Below are positions 10,260-21,417 of a DNA stretch of 64,000 bases, piece by piece. The translations under genes and the position numbers were made by a program. The notes beneath the pieces were generated by a model. The model saw nothing but the letters and a program-made list of their open reading frames with translations. It ran no database searches and was not told the origin of the DNA. Source of the stretch: Bufo bufo (Eukaryota > Chordata > Amphibia > Anura > Bufonidae). The DNA is taken from positions 656,551,750 through 656,615,749 of the forward strand of contig NC_053391.1 in assembly GCF_905171765.1 (NCBI RefSeq). Direction: 5' to 3'. Position 1 is the stretch's first letter, and each line of letters opens with the position of its first letter.

Positions 10260-12042
10260 TGTAACACCCCATAATTGTGTTACGACACGCCTCTACCCTG
10301 CTACTATCTCCTAAGAGCCTTTACCTTGTCATCTGATATGATTGTGCTCATGTCTTCACAATTGTGCATTTAAAACTTTGTTAAATGTAAATTTATGTAA
10401 TTTTCCATGTTCACCAGCAGGTGGCTGCAATGGATTGGTAAGGAACTAGTTATAGTTTAGTACATCTAGGCTGGAATGGTTCATTCCAGCTTAGCTCCCC
10501 CTCTGTGGAGGTGTGGACTGTTCCCACATCCTGCAGCTTGGGTGGAGAAGGAAGTTAGATTCAGTGTGCCAGCCACCCCTGTTGGGGAAGGCTGTGTGAT
10601 AGAGTTCAGGAGTCCCCCTGCATAGGGAAGAAAGCCATGATCTGGTTTTGGCTGAGACATTGATTATATTCCCAGTCTGAGCCCTGCAACCTCAGCTGGA
10701 TGACAAGAAAGCAGACAACCTTCAGAGTTCCAGGACGAAAGCATTCCCTGAGAGCCTATCTGAGAGTCAAGTCCAGAGACTTAGGAGAAGCCATTCCCCC
10801 TCAGCTAGTCTGTCCCCAGAAAGCAGAAGATATAGAGAAGCGCAGAAGATAAATCCCTGCCACCATTACAGAGCTACCAAGCAGACAAATTATCCTGAAA
10901 GCTCCAGATTTACAGTGCAAAAGATTTATTCCTGCCAACCATTGCCAAAACCTGCTGGGACCAAAGACCAAAGCTGTATACTGCTTCGATACAAGTTATC
11001 TTCAGTAAAGAAAAGTTTGAACTTCATCTAAAGGTCTGGACATAATTTCTGCTGCAAAATTCCTCTATTACTCCTACTACCCTGTTTCCCCGAAAATAAG
11101 ACATCCCCCGAAAATAAGACCTACCTCTAGTTTTGCCTATCGCTGTAATATAAGGCATCCCCCCCAAAATAAGGCCTCCCCGATTATAAAGCATTGGCCG
11201 AACATAATGCCTCCCCGATTATAAAGCAAGCCACCCCAGAATGTAGGGAGCTCACTGATTGGCCGCAGCCGCCGCCAGGACAAGCTGCCGCCTTCTTCCG
11301 CTCGCTGCTCGCTCTGCCCTGATGGAGTCTCACAACTTGGCTGGCACGGACACACAGGGAACGGGGTGACAGGTGGGGGGGGGGATATCTGATGGAAGGT
11401 GGGGGATGTCTGGTGAAGATGGGGGAGGGAGACTAAAAACGGTAATTAAAATGACACAGGGTGATCAGGGTGGGGAGGGGGATCATTTAAAATGACACAG
11501 GAGGATCAGAAAGGGGTACTAAAATGCTATAGTAATCCCCCCCTCTGATTCTCCTGTACCATTTTGATTCCCCCTTCTGATCCCCCTGTGTCATTTTAAG
11601 TGATCCCCCTCCCCACCCTGATTTCCTTTTTTTTTGTTCAACAATAAATGTGTACCGTATTTTTCTTCATGGAAAAATAAGACATCCCCTGAAAATAAGA
11701 CCTAGCGCATCTTTTGGAGCAAAAATTAATATAAGACACTGTCTTATTTTCGGGGAAACAGGGTATGACTACACTCAAATTTATTGCTAGTGAGCCAGAA
11801 GCCAGGAGTCCAGCCATACCCAGGTAGGAGACACCGTTGACACAATTATCACCACCTATAGAGACATTATAGGCCATTACACCACTCTGGCATTTCTAAC
11901 GTGCATTATAACACCTTGGAAGGGCCCTGTGATAGTACCCTGCGCACGCTGCAATTGGCGTCACGAAAAATACAAACTATTATCCACCCATATCCCGGCC
12001 CATTGCATAAGTGGCGTCAGCGTAGCCGTTCTTGGTCATTGC
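10260..12042 (+). mobile_element. LTR insertion (same family as 20574-21395)
   Basis: TGTAACACC begins the insertion, and the 5-bp flank ATAAA occurs at 10255-10259 and 12043-12047. Blocks shared with 20574-21395 include TTCACCAGCAGGTGGC, GAATGGTTCATTCCA, CCTGCTGGGACCAA and the closing CTGCAATTGGCGTCACGAA. The LTR proper seems to end near 11953, followed by a primer-site-like TGGCGTCACGAA and about 85 bp more. That is an odd remnant for a simple solo LTR, so a rearranged copy is possible. A TA-flanked element is nested at 11090-11763. Confidence 0.7.
11090..11763. mobile_element. TA-flanked element with CCCTGTTTCCCCGAAAATAAG ends
   Basis: The left end CCCTGTTTCCCCGAAAATAA and right end TTATTTTCGGGGAAACAGGG are perfect inverted repeats flanked by TA (11088-11089 and 11764-11765), which suggests Tc1/mariner-type mobilisation. 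The 674-bp interior shows repeated AAATAAGACATCCCC blocks and an AATGACACAGG tract in both orientations. No transposase is present. Confidence 0.8.
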
Positions 12043-12260
12043 ATAAACACAGTGATGTCAAAGTACAGGGATAATAAACACAGTGATGTCACAGTACAGA
12101 GATAATAAACACAGTGATGTCACATAGTAATGGGATAATAAACACAGTGATGTCTCAGTACAGTCATAATAAACACAATAATGTCACCGTACAGAGATAA
12201 TAAACACAGTGATGTCACAGTACAGATATAATAGGCACACTGATGTCACAGTACAGAAAT
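12043..12260 (+). repeat. 31-bp tandem array, block 2
   Basis: The same CACAGTGATGTCACAGTACA units continue after the LTR insertion, with more divergence (AATAATGTCACCGTACAG). Continuity of the unit across both insertions shows that the array is older. Confidence 0.9.
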
Positions 12261-12265
12261 AATAA

Positions 12266-12779
12266 TGTCACGGATGATGTTGCAGATAGCTGGAACTTAT
12301 AAATAAACATCCGACTGGCTTGATCCCAAACTAAGGAGCATATAAACCCCTAAGAGCTCTCCCTGACTGCTATGCCCATGCAAGGGTCTGAATGGTAGAC
12401 GATTGCATGCCCATGTAACTAAGACTGTGTGACACCTGAAGACCCTATAATAGTGAGGGGACACGACCACCAGCTCCCTGCACTTAATAATGACGGAGTC
12501 AGGGTCACCTAGAATCAAGCCAGCAAGGAAACACAAATAAAGAAAAAGACTTATCTTAGCAAACAGCAGCAGCCTCCAGCAGTTAACACCTCATCCAGGA
12601 AGGAGTATAAACCGCAAAGTGAGGCATTATGGGAGGGAATATAAAAGGAGACAATTAGTCTAAATAGGTAACACCTGGGAGAAGGAAAGGAGATGACAAA
12701 GTGAAACCAAAACAAAGAACGTCATGCAAGAGGTAGAGAAGAACATCTGCCAGACCTTCTCACAGAACTGGCGGTGACA
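12266..12779. mobile_element. Solo-LTR-like element, 514 bp
   Basis: TGTCACGGATG begins and GGCGGTGACA ends the insert, with the 5-bp flank AATAA on both sides (12261-12265 and 12780-12784). TG..CA termini plus a 5-bp duplication fit a solo LTR. A GAATATAAAAGGAG box near 12636 could be its TATA element. It interrupts the 31-bp array. Confidence 0.65.
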
Positions 12780-12875
12780 AATAAGCACAGTGATGTCACA
12801 ATACAGAGATAATAAGCACAGTGATGTCACAGTATACGGATAATAAACACAGTGATGTCACAGTACAAGGACAAT
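12780..12875 (+). repeat. 31-bp tandem array, block 3 (end of array)
   Basis: Three more units (AAGCACAGTGATGTCACA...) close the array. It ends in ACAGTACAAGGACAATACAG and then joins the GAGGGACA-type repeat. Confidence 0.85.
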
Positions 12876-12883
12876 ACAGAACT

Positions 12884-12952
12884 CCCAAGCATCCCTCTTT
12901 TGGAGGGACAGTCCCTCTTTTTGACCCAAGTCCCTCTATCCCTCTTTGCTCC
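12884..12952. repeat. Fragment of the GAGGGACA interspersed repeat
   Basis: CCCTCTTTTGGAGGGACAGT and CCCTCTTTTTGACCCAAGTC match the inverted right edge of the repeat at 6917-7633. It is cut by the large TTAA element at 12953. Confidence 0.55.
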
Positions 12953-13309
12953 TTAACCACCTCCGGACCGCCTAACGCAGATTCGCGTTCCGGAGGTGGC
13001 AGCGCTGAGCACAATCACGCATATACGCGTCATCTCGCGAGACGCGAGATTTCCTGTGAACGCGCGCACACAGGCGCGCGCGCTCACAGGAACGGAAGGT
13101 AAGAGAGTTGATCTCCAGCCTGCCAGCGGCGATCGTTCGCTGGCAGACTGGAGATGTGATTTTTTTAACCCCTAACAAGTATATTAGACGCTATTTTGAT
13201 AACAGCGTCTAATATACCTGCTACCTGGTCCTCTGGTGGTCCCCTTTGTTTGGATCGACCACCAGAGGACACAGGTAGCTCAGTAATATGTTGCACCAAG
13301 CACCACTAC

Positions 13310-14745
13310 ACTACACCCCCCCCTGTCACTTATTAACCCCTTATTCACCCTTGATCACCCCTGATCACCCCATATAGACTCCCTGATCACCCCCTGTCAT
13401 TGATCACCCCCCTGTCATTGATAACCCCCTGTAAGGCTGCATTCAGAGGTCCGTATGAATTTTACGGATCCACTGATAGATGGATCGGATCCGCAAAACA
13501 CATACGGACGTCTGCATGCATCCTTACAGGGGAGTGATCAATGACGGAGGTGATCACCCCATATAGACTCCCTGATCACCCCCCTGTCATTGATAACCCC
13601 CTGTAAGGCTCCATTCAGAGGTCCGTATGAATTTTACGGATCCACTGATAGATGGATCGGATCCGCAAAACACATACGGACGTCTGAATGCAGCCTTACA
13701 GGGGAGTGATCAATGACGGAGGTGATCACCCCATATAGACTCCCTGATCACCCCCCTGTCATTGATAACCCCCTGTAAAGCTCCATTCAGATGTCCGCAT
13801 GATTTTTACGGATCCACTGATAGATGGATCGGATCCGCAAAACGCATACGGACGTCTGAATGGAGCCTTACAGGGGCGTGATAAATGACTGTGGTGATCA
13901 CCCCATATAGACTCCCTGATCACCCCCCTGTCATTGATTACCCCCCGTCATTGATCACACCCCTGTAAAGCTCCATTCAGATGTCCGCATGATTTTTACG
14001 GATCCACTGATAGATGGATCGGATCCGCAAAACGCATACGGACGTCTGAATGGAGCATTACAGGGGCGTGATCAATGACTGTGGTGATCACCCCATATAG
14101 ACTCCCTGATCACCCCCCTGTCATTGATTACCCCCCTGTCATTGATCACCCCCCTGTAAAGCTCCATTCAGATGTCCGCATGATTTTTACGGATCCACTG
14201 ATAGATGGATCGGATCCGCAAAACACATACGGACGTCTGAATGGAGCCTTACAGGGGCGTGATCAATGACTGTGGTGATCACCCCATATAGACTCCCTGA
14301 TCACCCCCCTGTCATTGATAACCCCCTGTAAAGCTCCATTCAGATGTCCGCATGATTTTTACGGATCCACTGATAGATGGATCGGATTCGCAAAACGCAT
14401 ACGGACGTCTGAATGGAGCCCTACAGGGGCGTGATCAATGACTGTGGTGATCACCCCATATAGACTCCCTGATCACCCCCCTGTCATTGATTACACCCCT
14501 GTCATTGATCAACCCCCTGTAAAGCTCCATTCAGATGTCCGCATGATTTTTACGGATCCACGGATACATGGATCGGATCCGCAAAACACATACGGACATC
14601 TGAATGGAGCCTTACAGGGGGGTGATCAATGACAGGGGGGTGATCACCCCATATAGACTCTCTGATCACCCCCCTGTCATTGATCACCCCCCCTGTCATT
14701 GATCACCCCCCTGTCATTGATCACCCCTCTGTAAGGCTCCATTCA
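13310..14745. repeat. Satellite of ~175-190-bp units inside the TTAA element
   Basis: About eight units are marked by CATATAGACTCCCTGATCAC near 13370, 13560, 13732, 13906, 14095, 14284, 14457 and 14648. Each unit alternates CCCCCCTGTCATTGATCACC runs with a palindrome from TAAGGCTCCATTCAG to CTGAATGGAGCCTTA around GGATCC sites. The palindrome looks like a small Harbinger-type MITE that became part of the repeat unit. Apparent proteins with repeated HPPVID text are translations of this DNA, not genes. Confidence 0.9.
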
Positions 14746-14929
14746 GACATTTTTTTGGCCCAAGTTAGCGGAATTATTATTTTTTTTTCTTACAAAGTCT
14801 CATATTCCACTAACTTGTGTCAAAAAATAAAATCTCACATATTTATACTGCCCTGGCATTCTAGGGGCCCCAAAGCGTGAGAAGAAGTCTGGTATCCAAA
14901 TGTCTAAAAATGCCCTCCTAAAAGGAATT

Positions 14930-15240
14930 TGGGCACCTTTGCGCATCTAGGCTGCAAAAAAGTGTCACACATCTGGTATCACCGTACTCAGGAGAAGTTG
15001 GGGAATGTGTTTTGGGGTGTCATTTTACATATACCCATGCTGGGTGAGAGAAATATCTTGGTCAAATGCCAACTTTGTATAAAAAAATGGGAAAAGTTGT
15101 CTTTTGCCAAGATATTTCTCTCACCCAGCATGGGTATATGTAAAATGACACCCCAAAACACATTCCCCAACTTCTCCTGAATACGGAGATACCAGATGTG
15201 TGACACTTTTTTGCAGCCTAGGTGGGCAAAGGGGCCCATA
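14930..15240. repeat. Long inverted repeat
   Basis: The left arm (GGCTGCAAAAAAGTGTCACAC, CATATACCCATGCTGGGTGA) and the mirrored right arm (TCACCCAGCATGGGTATATG, GTGTGACACTTTTTTGCAGC) make a hairpin of about 300 bp with a short AT-rich loop. The same structure recurs twice in copy 2 (37240-37535 and 37995-38300). Confidence 0.85.
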
Positions 15241-16083
15241 TTCCAAAGAGCACCTTTCGGATTTCACTGGTCATTTTTTACAGAATTTGATTTCAAACTC
15301 CTTACCACACATTTGGGCCCCTAGAATGCCAGGGCAGTATAACTACCCCACAAGTGACCCCATTTTGGAAAGAAGACACCCCAAGGTATTCCGTGAGGGG
15401 CATGGCGAGTTCCTAGAATTTTTTATTTTTTGTCACAAGTTAGTGGAATATGAGACTTTGTAAGAAAAAAATAAATAAAAAATCATCATTTTCCGCTAAC
15501 TTGTGACAAAAAATAAAAAGTTCTATGAACTCACTATGCCCATCAGCGAATACCTTAGGGTGTCTACTTTCCGAAATGGGGTCATTTGTGGGGTGTTTTT
15601 ACTGTCTGGGCATTGTAGAACCTCAGGAAACATGACAGGTGCTCAGAAAGTCAGAGCTGCTTCAAAAAGCGGAAATTCACATTTTTGTACCATAGTTTGT
15701 AAACGCTATAACTTTTACCCAAACCATTTTTTTTTTTACCCAAACATTTTTTTTTATCAAAGACATGTAGAACAATAAATTTAGAGCAAAATTTATATAT
15801 GGATCTCGTTTTTTTTGCAAAATTTTACAACTGAAAGTGAAAAATGTCATTTTTTTGCAAAAAAATCGTTAAATTTCGATTAATAACAAAAAAAGTAAAA
15901 ATGTCAGCAGCAATGAAATACCACCAAATGAAAGCTCTATTAGTGAGAAGAAAAGGAGGTAAAATTCATTTGGGTGGTAAGTTGCATGACCGAGAAATAA
16001 ACGGTGAAAGTAGTGTAGGTCAGAAGTGTAAAAAGTGGCCTGGTCTTTCAGGGTGTTTAAGCACTGGGGGCTGAGGTGGTTAA

Positions 16084-16994
16084 AGTGGACCTTTAACCAC
16101 TCCTGACAGGCCTGTTTTAATACCTTCATGCATTCCCCATGTAATAACAATTCTGGAGCATCTATTTTTATGACTCTATGTTGTGCCATTCCTTTATTAT
16201 TTATACTAGAAGTTATGAATGAATTGCTAGCAGTCTGCAGTAAGGGTACAGAGGGGCAGTAACAAGTTGAGGGGGTGTACATGCACAGACTCACTCTATC
16301 CAATCAGTGCTGTCATTTTAAGACTGCGCAGGTACACACTCGTTCATCTGGTGGTCCTGTCGTTTGTGCAGGCACACCAATCGTCGTTTCTGGGCAGCAG
16401 ATTGTGCTGTCTTAACAGCGATCTTCTGCATAGAAACAATGATTCTGTATGAGGACGAGGGATCGCAATAGTGACCTCTCATCCTCATACTGTGGAGGAG
16501 ATTGTTGTATGTAAATGCAGAGGTCACCATCACTGAACGCTTCCTTCCTGACATTTGGCTGCTACATCATGCGGTGTAAACCCTGCTGTGCAGGGGCATT
16601 ATGGGGACTGGGTGGGATTGGACGTGTATAGATAGGCTTTGTGTGGAGTTTGAGGCGTAGCTTGGTGTAAAAAAAATGCGTTGCTCCACGCCACAGTTTT
16701 CTAAACGCTAAGAGTTATGCATGTATAATAGTCAGACCAGGGCCAAGATCAGCCAGCCTGCTGCTTGTAAGCAACACTGGGAGAGAAAGGCATCATACCA
16801 CGATGGAGATGAGTGTATTCAGTGGGTTGTGAGGAAGGAGATTCTACAACCTTGGAGTGCCTGTTAGAGACTGTGCAGATTGTGTGCTATTGTGCCACAG
16901 AGAGAGAAAGCCAGGGTGGGGGTTCCTGGTGTCAGACCTCCACCAATCCAGAGGATAGGTCATCAGTATAAAAGTCTCGGAAAACCCCTTTAAG
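16084..16994. other. TTAA-family MITE fragments, otherwise no gene
   Basis: The first ~240 bp after the shared TTAA (GTGGACCTTTAACCACTCCT, then AACAATTCTGGAGCATCTAT) resemble one end of a TTAA palindrome family. The segment 16935-16994 (GAGGATAGGTCATCAGTATA to ACCCCTTTAA) resembles the other end of a similar family. The middle (16340-16930) has no recognisable gene, and the pieces cannot be shown to be one element. Confidence 0.4.
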
Positions 16995-17080
16995 GTCTTT
17001 TCAGGCCTGGTCTGGTCATACAGCTGATCTCTTTAATAAGTTGGGTTCAATTCATCACACTGAGCCAGCCAGAATTCTAC

Positions 17081-17123
17081 TCCGTACTGATGAGGGGCAA
17101 GCACTCCAAAAGCTGTCTTCGGA
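17081..17123 (+). ncRNA. Degenerate hammerhead ribozyme-like motif
   Basis: Stem I strands TCCGTA (17081-17086) and TTCGGA (17118-17123) pair with one mismatch. Between them come CTGATGA (17087-17093), a GGGG..CTCC stem II, AAAA where GAAA is expected, and GTC (17115-17117) as the cleavage triplet. The conserved G12 is changed to A, so cleavage is unlikely. It starts a ~250-bp repeat that runs to about 17340 and that I believe is a common amphibian interspersed repeat. Confidence 0.55.
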
Positions 17124-17576
17124 CGGATATTCGGCTTGAGTATTTTCCTTGTCATGTTCCAAGGCTTGTTAAAAAGTTGGACTTTAAATCATAGGGAGTC
17201 ACTTCTAGAAAGTGGCGCTAGCGAGACAGTTCTTTCCCTGGGAGATACTGTACTTCATATTTTGCCCATTGAGCATTTTCATAATTCTCCAGTCTCTTTA
17301 AGGAGAGACAGCACCCAGCCTAAGCAGGCCTGGTCATGAAAGGTTTAATTATTGCATTCTACTTATCTTGGGTCATTATTAAAAATTTTCAACAATTTGT
17401 CTTCTACAGCTGCCAGCTTTCACTGGTCTGCAGACTGTTCTTTCTGCTCGTCAGTGAATTCACTTATGGCTCTATCTGCAGCCCTCAGTTCTGTTCTCCT
17501 GACAGCTCATAAACACTGATTTAAGATAAATTCCTATCAGTTTGATAGTGTTAATAAGCTGTTGGAAAAATACAGA
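17124..17576. other. Rest of hammerhead-bearing repeat, then no feature
   Basis: 17124-17340 continues the repeat that begins with the hammerhead motif (GAGACAGTTCTTTCCCTGGG, CCATTGAGCATTTTCATAA). 17341-17576 is mixed sequence without a recognisable feature. Confidence 0.4.
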
Positions 17577-17579
17577 TAA

Positions 17580-18555
17580 GGCCTCTTTCACACGAGTGTG
17601 TTCCGGATAAGGTCCAGATGCGTTGCGGCAAACCTGTGTGAGTAGGTATCCAATTGCAGTCAGTTTTGACTGCGCTTGCGTTCCATTGTTCAGTTTTTAT
17701 CGCGCGGGTGCAATGTGTTTTGCACGCGCATGATAAAAAACTGAATGTGGTACCCAGACCTGAGCTTCTTCACAGAAGTTCAGGTTTGGGTTCAAGGTTG
17801 TGTAGATTGTCTTATTTTCCCTTATAACATGGTTATAAGGGAAAATAATAGCATTCTGAATACAGAATGCATAGTACAATAGGGCTGGAGGGGTTAAAAA
17901 AAAAAAATAATAATTTAACTCACCTTAATCCACTTGTTCTCGCAGCCAGCATCTTTTCTGTCTTCTTCTTTGAGGAATAGGACCTTTGATGACGTCACTG
18001 CGCTCATCACATGATCTATCACATGATCTTTTACCATGGTGATTGATCATGTGATGGACCATGTGATGAGCGTAGTGACGTCATCAAAGGTCCTATTCCT
18101 CAAAGAAGAAGACAGAAGAGATGCCGCCTGCGCGAACAAGTGGATTAAGGTCAGTAAAATTATTATTATTTTTTTTTAACCCCTCCAGCCCTATTATTCT
18201 ATGCATTCTGTATTCAGAATGCTATCATTTTCCCTTATAACCATGTTATAAGGGAAAATAATAAAGATCGGGTCCCCATCCCGATCGTCTCCTAGCAACC
18301 GTGCGTGAAAATCGCACCGCATCCGCACTTGCTTGCGGATGCTTGCAATTTTCACGCAGCCCCATTCACTTCTATGGGGCCTGCGTTGCGTGAAAAACGC
18401 ACAAAATAGAACATGCTGCGATTTTCACGCAACGCACAAGTGATGCGTGAAAATCACCGCTCATGTGAACAGCCCCATAGAAATGAATGGGTCCGGATTC
18501 AGTGCGGGTGCAATGCGTTCACCCGCGCGGAAATCTCGCCCATGTGAAAGAGGCC
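17580..18555. mobile_element. Palindromic Harbinger-type element
   Basis: Ends GGCCTCTTTCACACGAG and CCATGTGAAAGAGGCC are inverted repeats after TAA (17577-17579); the right flank reads AAA, one change from a TAA duplication. The arms match those of 2000-4411 and 60585-61530, with a central palindrome around CACATGATCTATCACATGA. No coding capacity. Confidence 0.75.
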
Positions 18556-18594
18556 AAAAGGTACTTTCAGTACACTAGTGTGAAAGTAGCCTAA

Positions 18595-18923
18595 GGCTGG
18601 GTTCACACTTGAGCGTTTTACAGCGCGTTCAAACGCGCTGTAAAACGCTCAACACATGAAAACCAATGCTTCCCTATGGCCCTGGTTCTCACTTGAGCGT
18701 TTTACAGCGCGTTTGAACGCGCTGAAAAGCGCCCTACGCTCAAACAAGTTCTTGAGCTTCTTTGGGGCGTTTTGTCGCGCGTTTGCAGCCATAGGACACT
18801 GCTGTCAATCACACAAACGCGCGTAATACGCGCGTTGACTATGGACAAAAACGTGCACAAAAACGCGCGACAAAAACGTGCGTTAAACGCGCATATCAAA
18901 TACGCTCAAGTGTGAACCCAGCC
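18595..18923. mobile_element. Short Harbinger-type palindrome
   Basis: GGCTGGGTTCACACTTGAGC and its mirror GCTCAAGTGTGAACCCAGCC bound 329 bp rich in CGCGTTT/AAACGCG. The flanks are TAA on the left and TTA on the right, so the palindrome extends into the target site. Just left of it, GTGTGAAAGTAGCCTAA (18579-18594) looks like the relic end of yet another such element. Confidence 0.7.
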
Positions 18924-20516
18924 TTAGGGATACAGATCGTGCGGTCAGATCAGCACTCTGATCGATTTGAAGGAAAAGTGAAGGCTGCAAAAAACTAACT
19001 TTAGAAAAATTTTAATAAACTGGAATAAAAAATAAAAAATAAAATACTAATAAAAACTTAAATAATAAATAAATAATAAAAACTTAATAATAAATGCCCC
19101 CAAAGGTGTCCATAGTCTTTAAACACTACAGTCGGCATTTTCCCAGGTTGAATTGGCTGATAACAAGAAACAATTACATTCACCTACACAATAAATATAA
19201 AAATATACATGCAGGACAGGACTTTCTTTTCCTTCCTGCCTAAGGGAAACCAGACAAATCCGTTATGCTTTCCCATAAACTTCTATTGTGACGGATCAAA
19301 ATGGACTGCCTCTTAAGGGCTTCTGCTTTGCATTTTGTTTTACGGATTCCGTTATAATGGAATACCATAACGCAAGTGCGAACCCCTAACATAAAAACAT
19401 GATTTAAACAATAGGTCATTTTCTGATGACACTTTCCCTTTAAAAATGATATTATTCTTTACACTATCACAAGGAACAATCTCGGCAAAATGGTTTCTGT
19501 TTAATTAGACAATCCTTATCTGTGCAGTAATATAAACTATGGTAGGTTATCTGTCTGGATTTTATCGTGTAGTACAATAAAGATTCCTCCTCCTCTGCCC
19601 TCACTAGAGAATGGGGTGACCCGTTATTTCAAGGATCTGCAGCGTAGCTGTTCTTCCACACAATCCAATTTAAACTCCTCAGCCTTTTTCCGAACGAAGA
19701 TAGAGCAGGATATAATAGGGATTTTTTTACACTTACATTTTGCCGCTCACAGACTTGCTGTATGATATTGGATCATTTTCCTCAATAAATAAATGACCAG
19801 GTCTATTTTCACTCATTTGTCTGATTTGGTTATTTTTATCTACTTTTAGGACTGATGTAGTTTTAGGTCAAATTTATGCAGAGCTATAGAAAATTCTGAA
19901 GGGTTCGCAAATATTTTAACCCCACTGATCTCCTCGGCGTAGCAGCAGTAATAGAAGACAGAGCTAACAAGTTTAATCACGGTTATATGTCACAGTATTG
20001 TCCATGAGACTAAATATGGAAGTCAGAGGAAAAGATAAAGAGAGTCATTGTGTGGCTTGGCTTCCACGAGTTTCAGAAACATTTTCCCTTTTATGTTAAA
20101 ATCTTAAGATAAAAAAAAATATATATCAATGTTTCAGACCTCCAGTAATTGGGATTCAGGCAATTTTTACTCTGCGATTTGGGGAATCTTCTGACAATGG
20201 TTTATAAAGTGCACTGCTGATAACAGATATGTTTAGTTAGTACATAAAGAGATTGTCCACTTTTTACAATTTTTATTTTTCTATTACAAGTTTTCCCCAT
20301 GGGCCGTCCAGCTGCTGTGACCCCAGCGATCGGCTGTAATTTGCCATTTGCATTTTTCCTGCAGCGCCAAGTATTACACAATTCTCAAAAAAATTTGTGC
20401 ACTTTTCCTGTAATTCATAGACGTGCTGGGTCCTCCAGAGTGGGAGACATTCTTTGTAACCTGTTTAGCTTTTAGCTGACTGATGATGTGTTGACCACAG
20501 GAAACACAGCCCCCTA
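18924..20516. other. No gene recognised, AT-rich
   Basis: A mostly AT-rich stretch with an (AATAAA)-like run at 19014-19095 and no open frame or repeat end I can identify. It may hold ancient, worn repeats. This is the longest stretch in the window without a named element. Confidence 0.45.
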
Positions 20517-20520
20517 TTAA

Positions 20521-20573
20521 AGGGGTTATCCGAGACTAACAAATGCTCCCCCATATGCCGGACCCCTCACATG
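20521..20573 (+). mobile_element. TTAA-family MITE, left end only
   Basis: AGGGGTTATCCGAG follows TTAA (20517-20520), as in the left end of common TTAA palindromes. The element is cut after about 53 bp by the LTR element at 20574. Confidence 0.4.
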
Positions 20574-21395
20574 TGTAACACCTCTATCTGTGTCTGCTAA
20601 CATTAATGTCATCTATGCATTTTATTCCAGGTCCTCCAAACTGTGCAATCCTAATCTGTTTGTAACTGTTATGTTCAAATGTAATGTGCCTGGTTCACCA
20701 ACAGGTGGCAGCAAATATGGCAGAGCTACATTTAGATAGAATGGAACCTTTCATTCCATTCTAACCCCCCTTTCCTCTGGAGGGGAGTGGGCGAGTCCCA
20801 CTTCCTGCAGGAAGGGTGGGGACCAGTGAGAGTTAGTCTAGCTTACCCCCTGCTAGGGAAAGGTATGCAGGGCACGTCTCTGCTGGACGTGTCCAAGCCA
20901 GCCAGAGCACCTTAAGCTCTGCTGGCCATGGAGGCCAAAGCTTAAAGTCTCAAGGAGCCAAGAGGAAAGTTCCCTGGCATAACTTAGAGACAGACCATAC
21001 AAAGAGAAGTGCAGCATACAGCAGAAGCAAAGTCATACAGTCAGCCTGTCAGCCAGAGAGAAACAGATGTAGCAGAGTCGAGTTTGCCAGACAGTTTTTA
21101 TGCTAAAGCCTGCTGGGACCAAGACAAAGTCTTTAAACCGTTTTGGAGAACATTTATGCAAAGTAAAGCTGCTGTTCAACTACATACTAGGTCTGGACTC
21201 AATCTTTCTTTCAAATCCCTCAATTATTCCCCCTATTTATTGCTTCGGAGCCAAAGCCTGGGGTCCAGCCGTATCCAGGTAGGAGCACTGTGACACACAT
21301 AAATAGACATTTTAGGCCGCACTATACCACTCGGCATTCCTCCATCTGGGATACGTTTTATATATAGAGGGCCCTAGAGGGAGGCGCCCATTGCA
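20574..21395 (+). mobile_element. 5' LTR of the element that carries a cold-shock-domain gene
   Basis: This 822-bp segment starts TGTAACACCTC and ends ..CATTGCA just before a primer-site-like sequence. It shares with 10260-11953 the start, the TTCACCAACAGGTGGCAG block, the CCTTTCATTCCATTC block and the 3' part. The two diverged copies in unrelated contexts support an LTR. No matching 3' LTR was found down to 23958, so the element is 3' truncated or rearranged. Confidence 0.65.
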
Positions 21396-21399
21396 ATGT

Positions 21400-21417
21400 T
21401 GGTGTCACGAACAGGAT
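21400..21417 (+). other. Possible primer-binding site
   Basis: TGGTGTCACGAACAGGAT starts with the TGG expected opposite a tRNA CCA end and lies 4 nt after the LTR. The matching tRNA was not identified. A related TGGCGTCACGAA occurs at the same place in the other copy (11956). Confidence 0.45.

Larger units (their letters stand above)
12957..16079. mobile_element. Large TTAA-flanked element, copy 1
   Basis: TTAA (12953-12956 and 16080-16083) flanks short inverted ends CCACCTC..GAGGTGG. The 3.1-kb interior has three zones: a GC-rich 5' hairpin zone with CGCGCGCACACAGGCGCGCG and a GATCGTTCGCTGGCAG block; a satellite zone (13310-14745); and an AT-rich zone of inverted repeats with a conserved closing run AAATGTCAGCAGCAATGAAA. 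Copy 2 lies at 35466-39760. No transposase frame is seen; it is probably mobilised in trans. Confidence 0.8.

Noticed and set aside
12821..13102. Open frame across the end of the 31-bp array into the TTAA element
   Set aside because: It spans the junction of three unrelated repeats and so cannot be an ancestral gene.
14075..14880. Plus-strand frames with HPPVIDHPPV text (also around 36025-36772)
   Set aside because: Translations of the satellite in the TTAA elements; similar frames occur on both strands because the unit is palindromic.
14929..15239. Mirror-image frames on both strands that encode nearly the same peptide (MGTFAHLGCKK, MGPFAHLGCKK)
   Set aside because: The two arms of an inverted repeat give the same translation on opposite strands; no codon-level sign of a gene.
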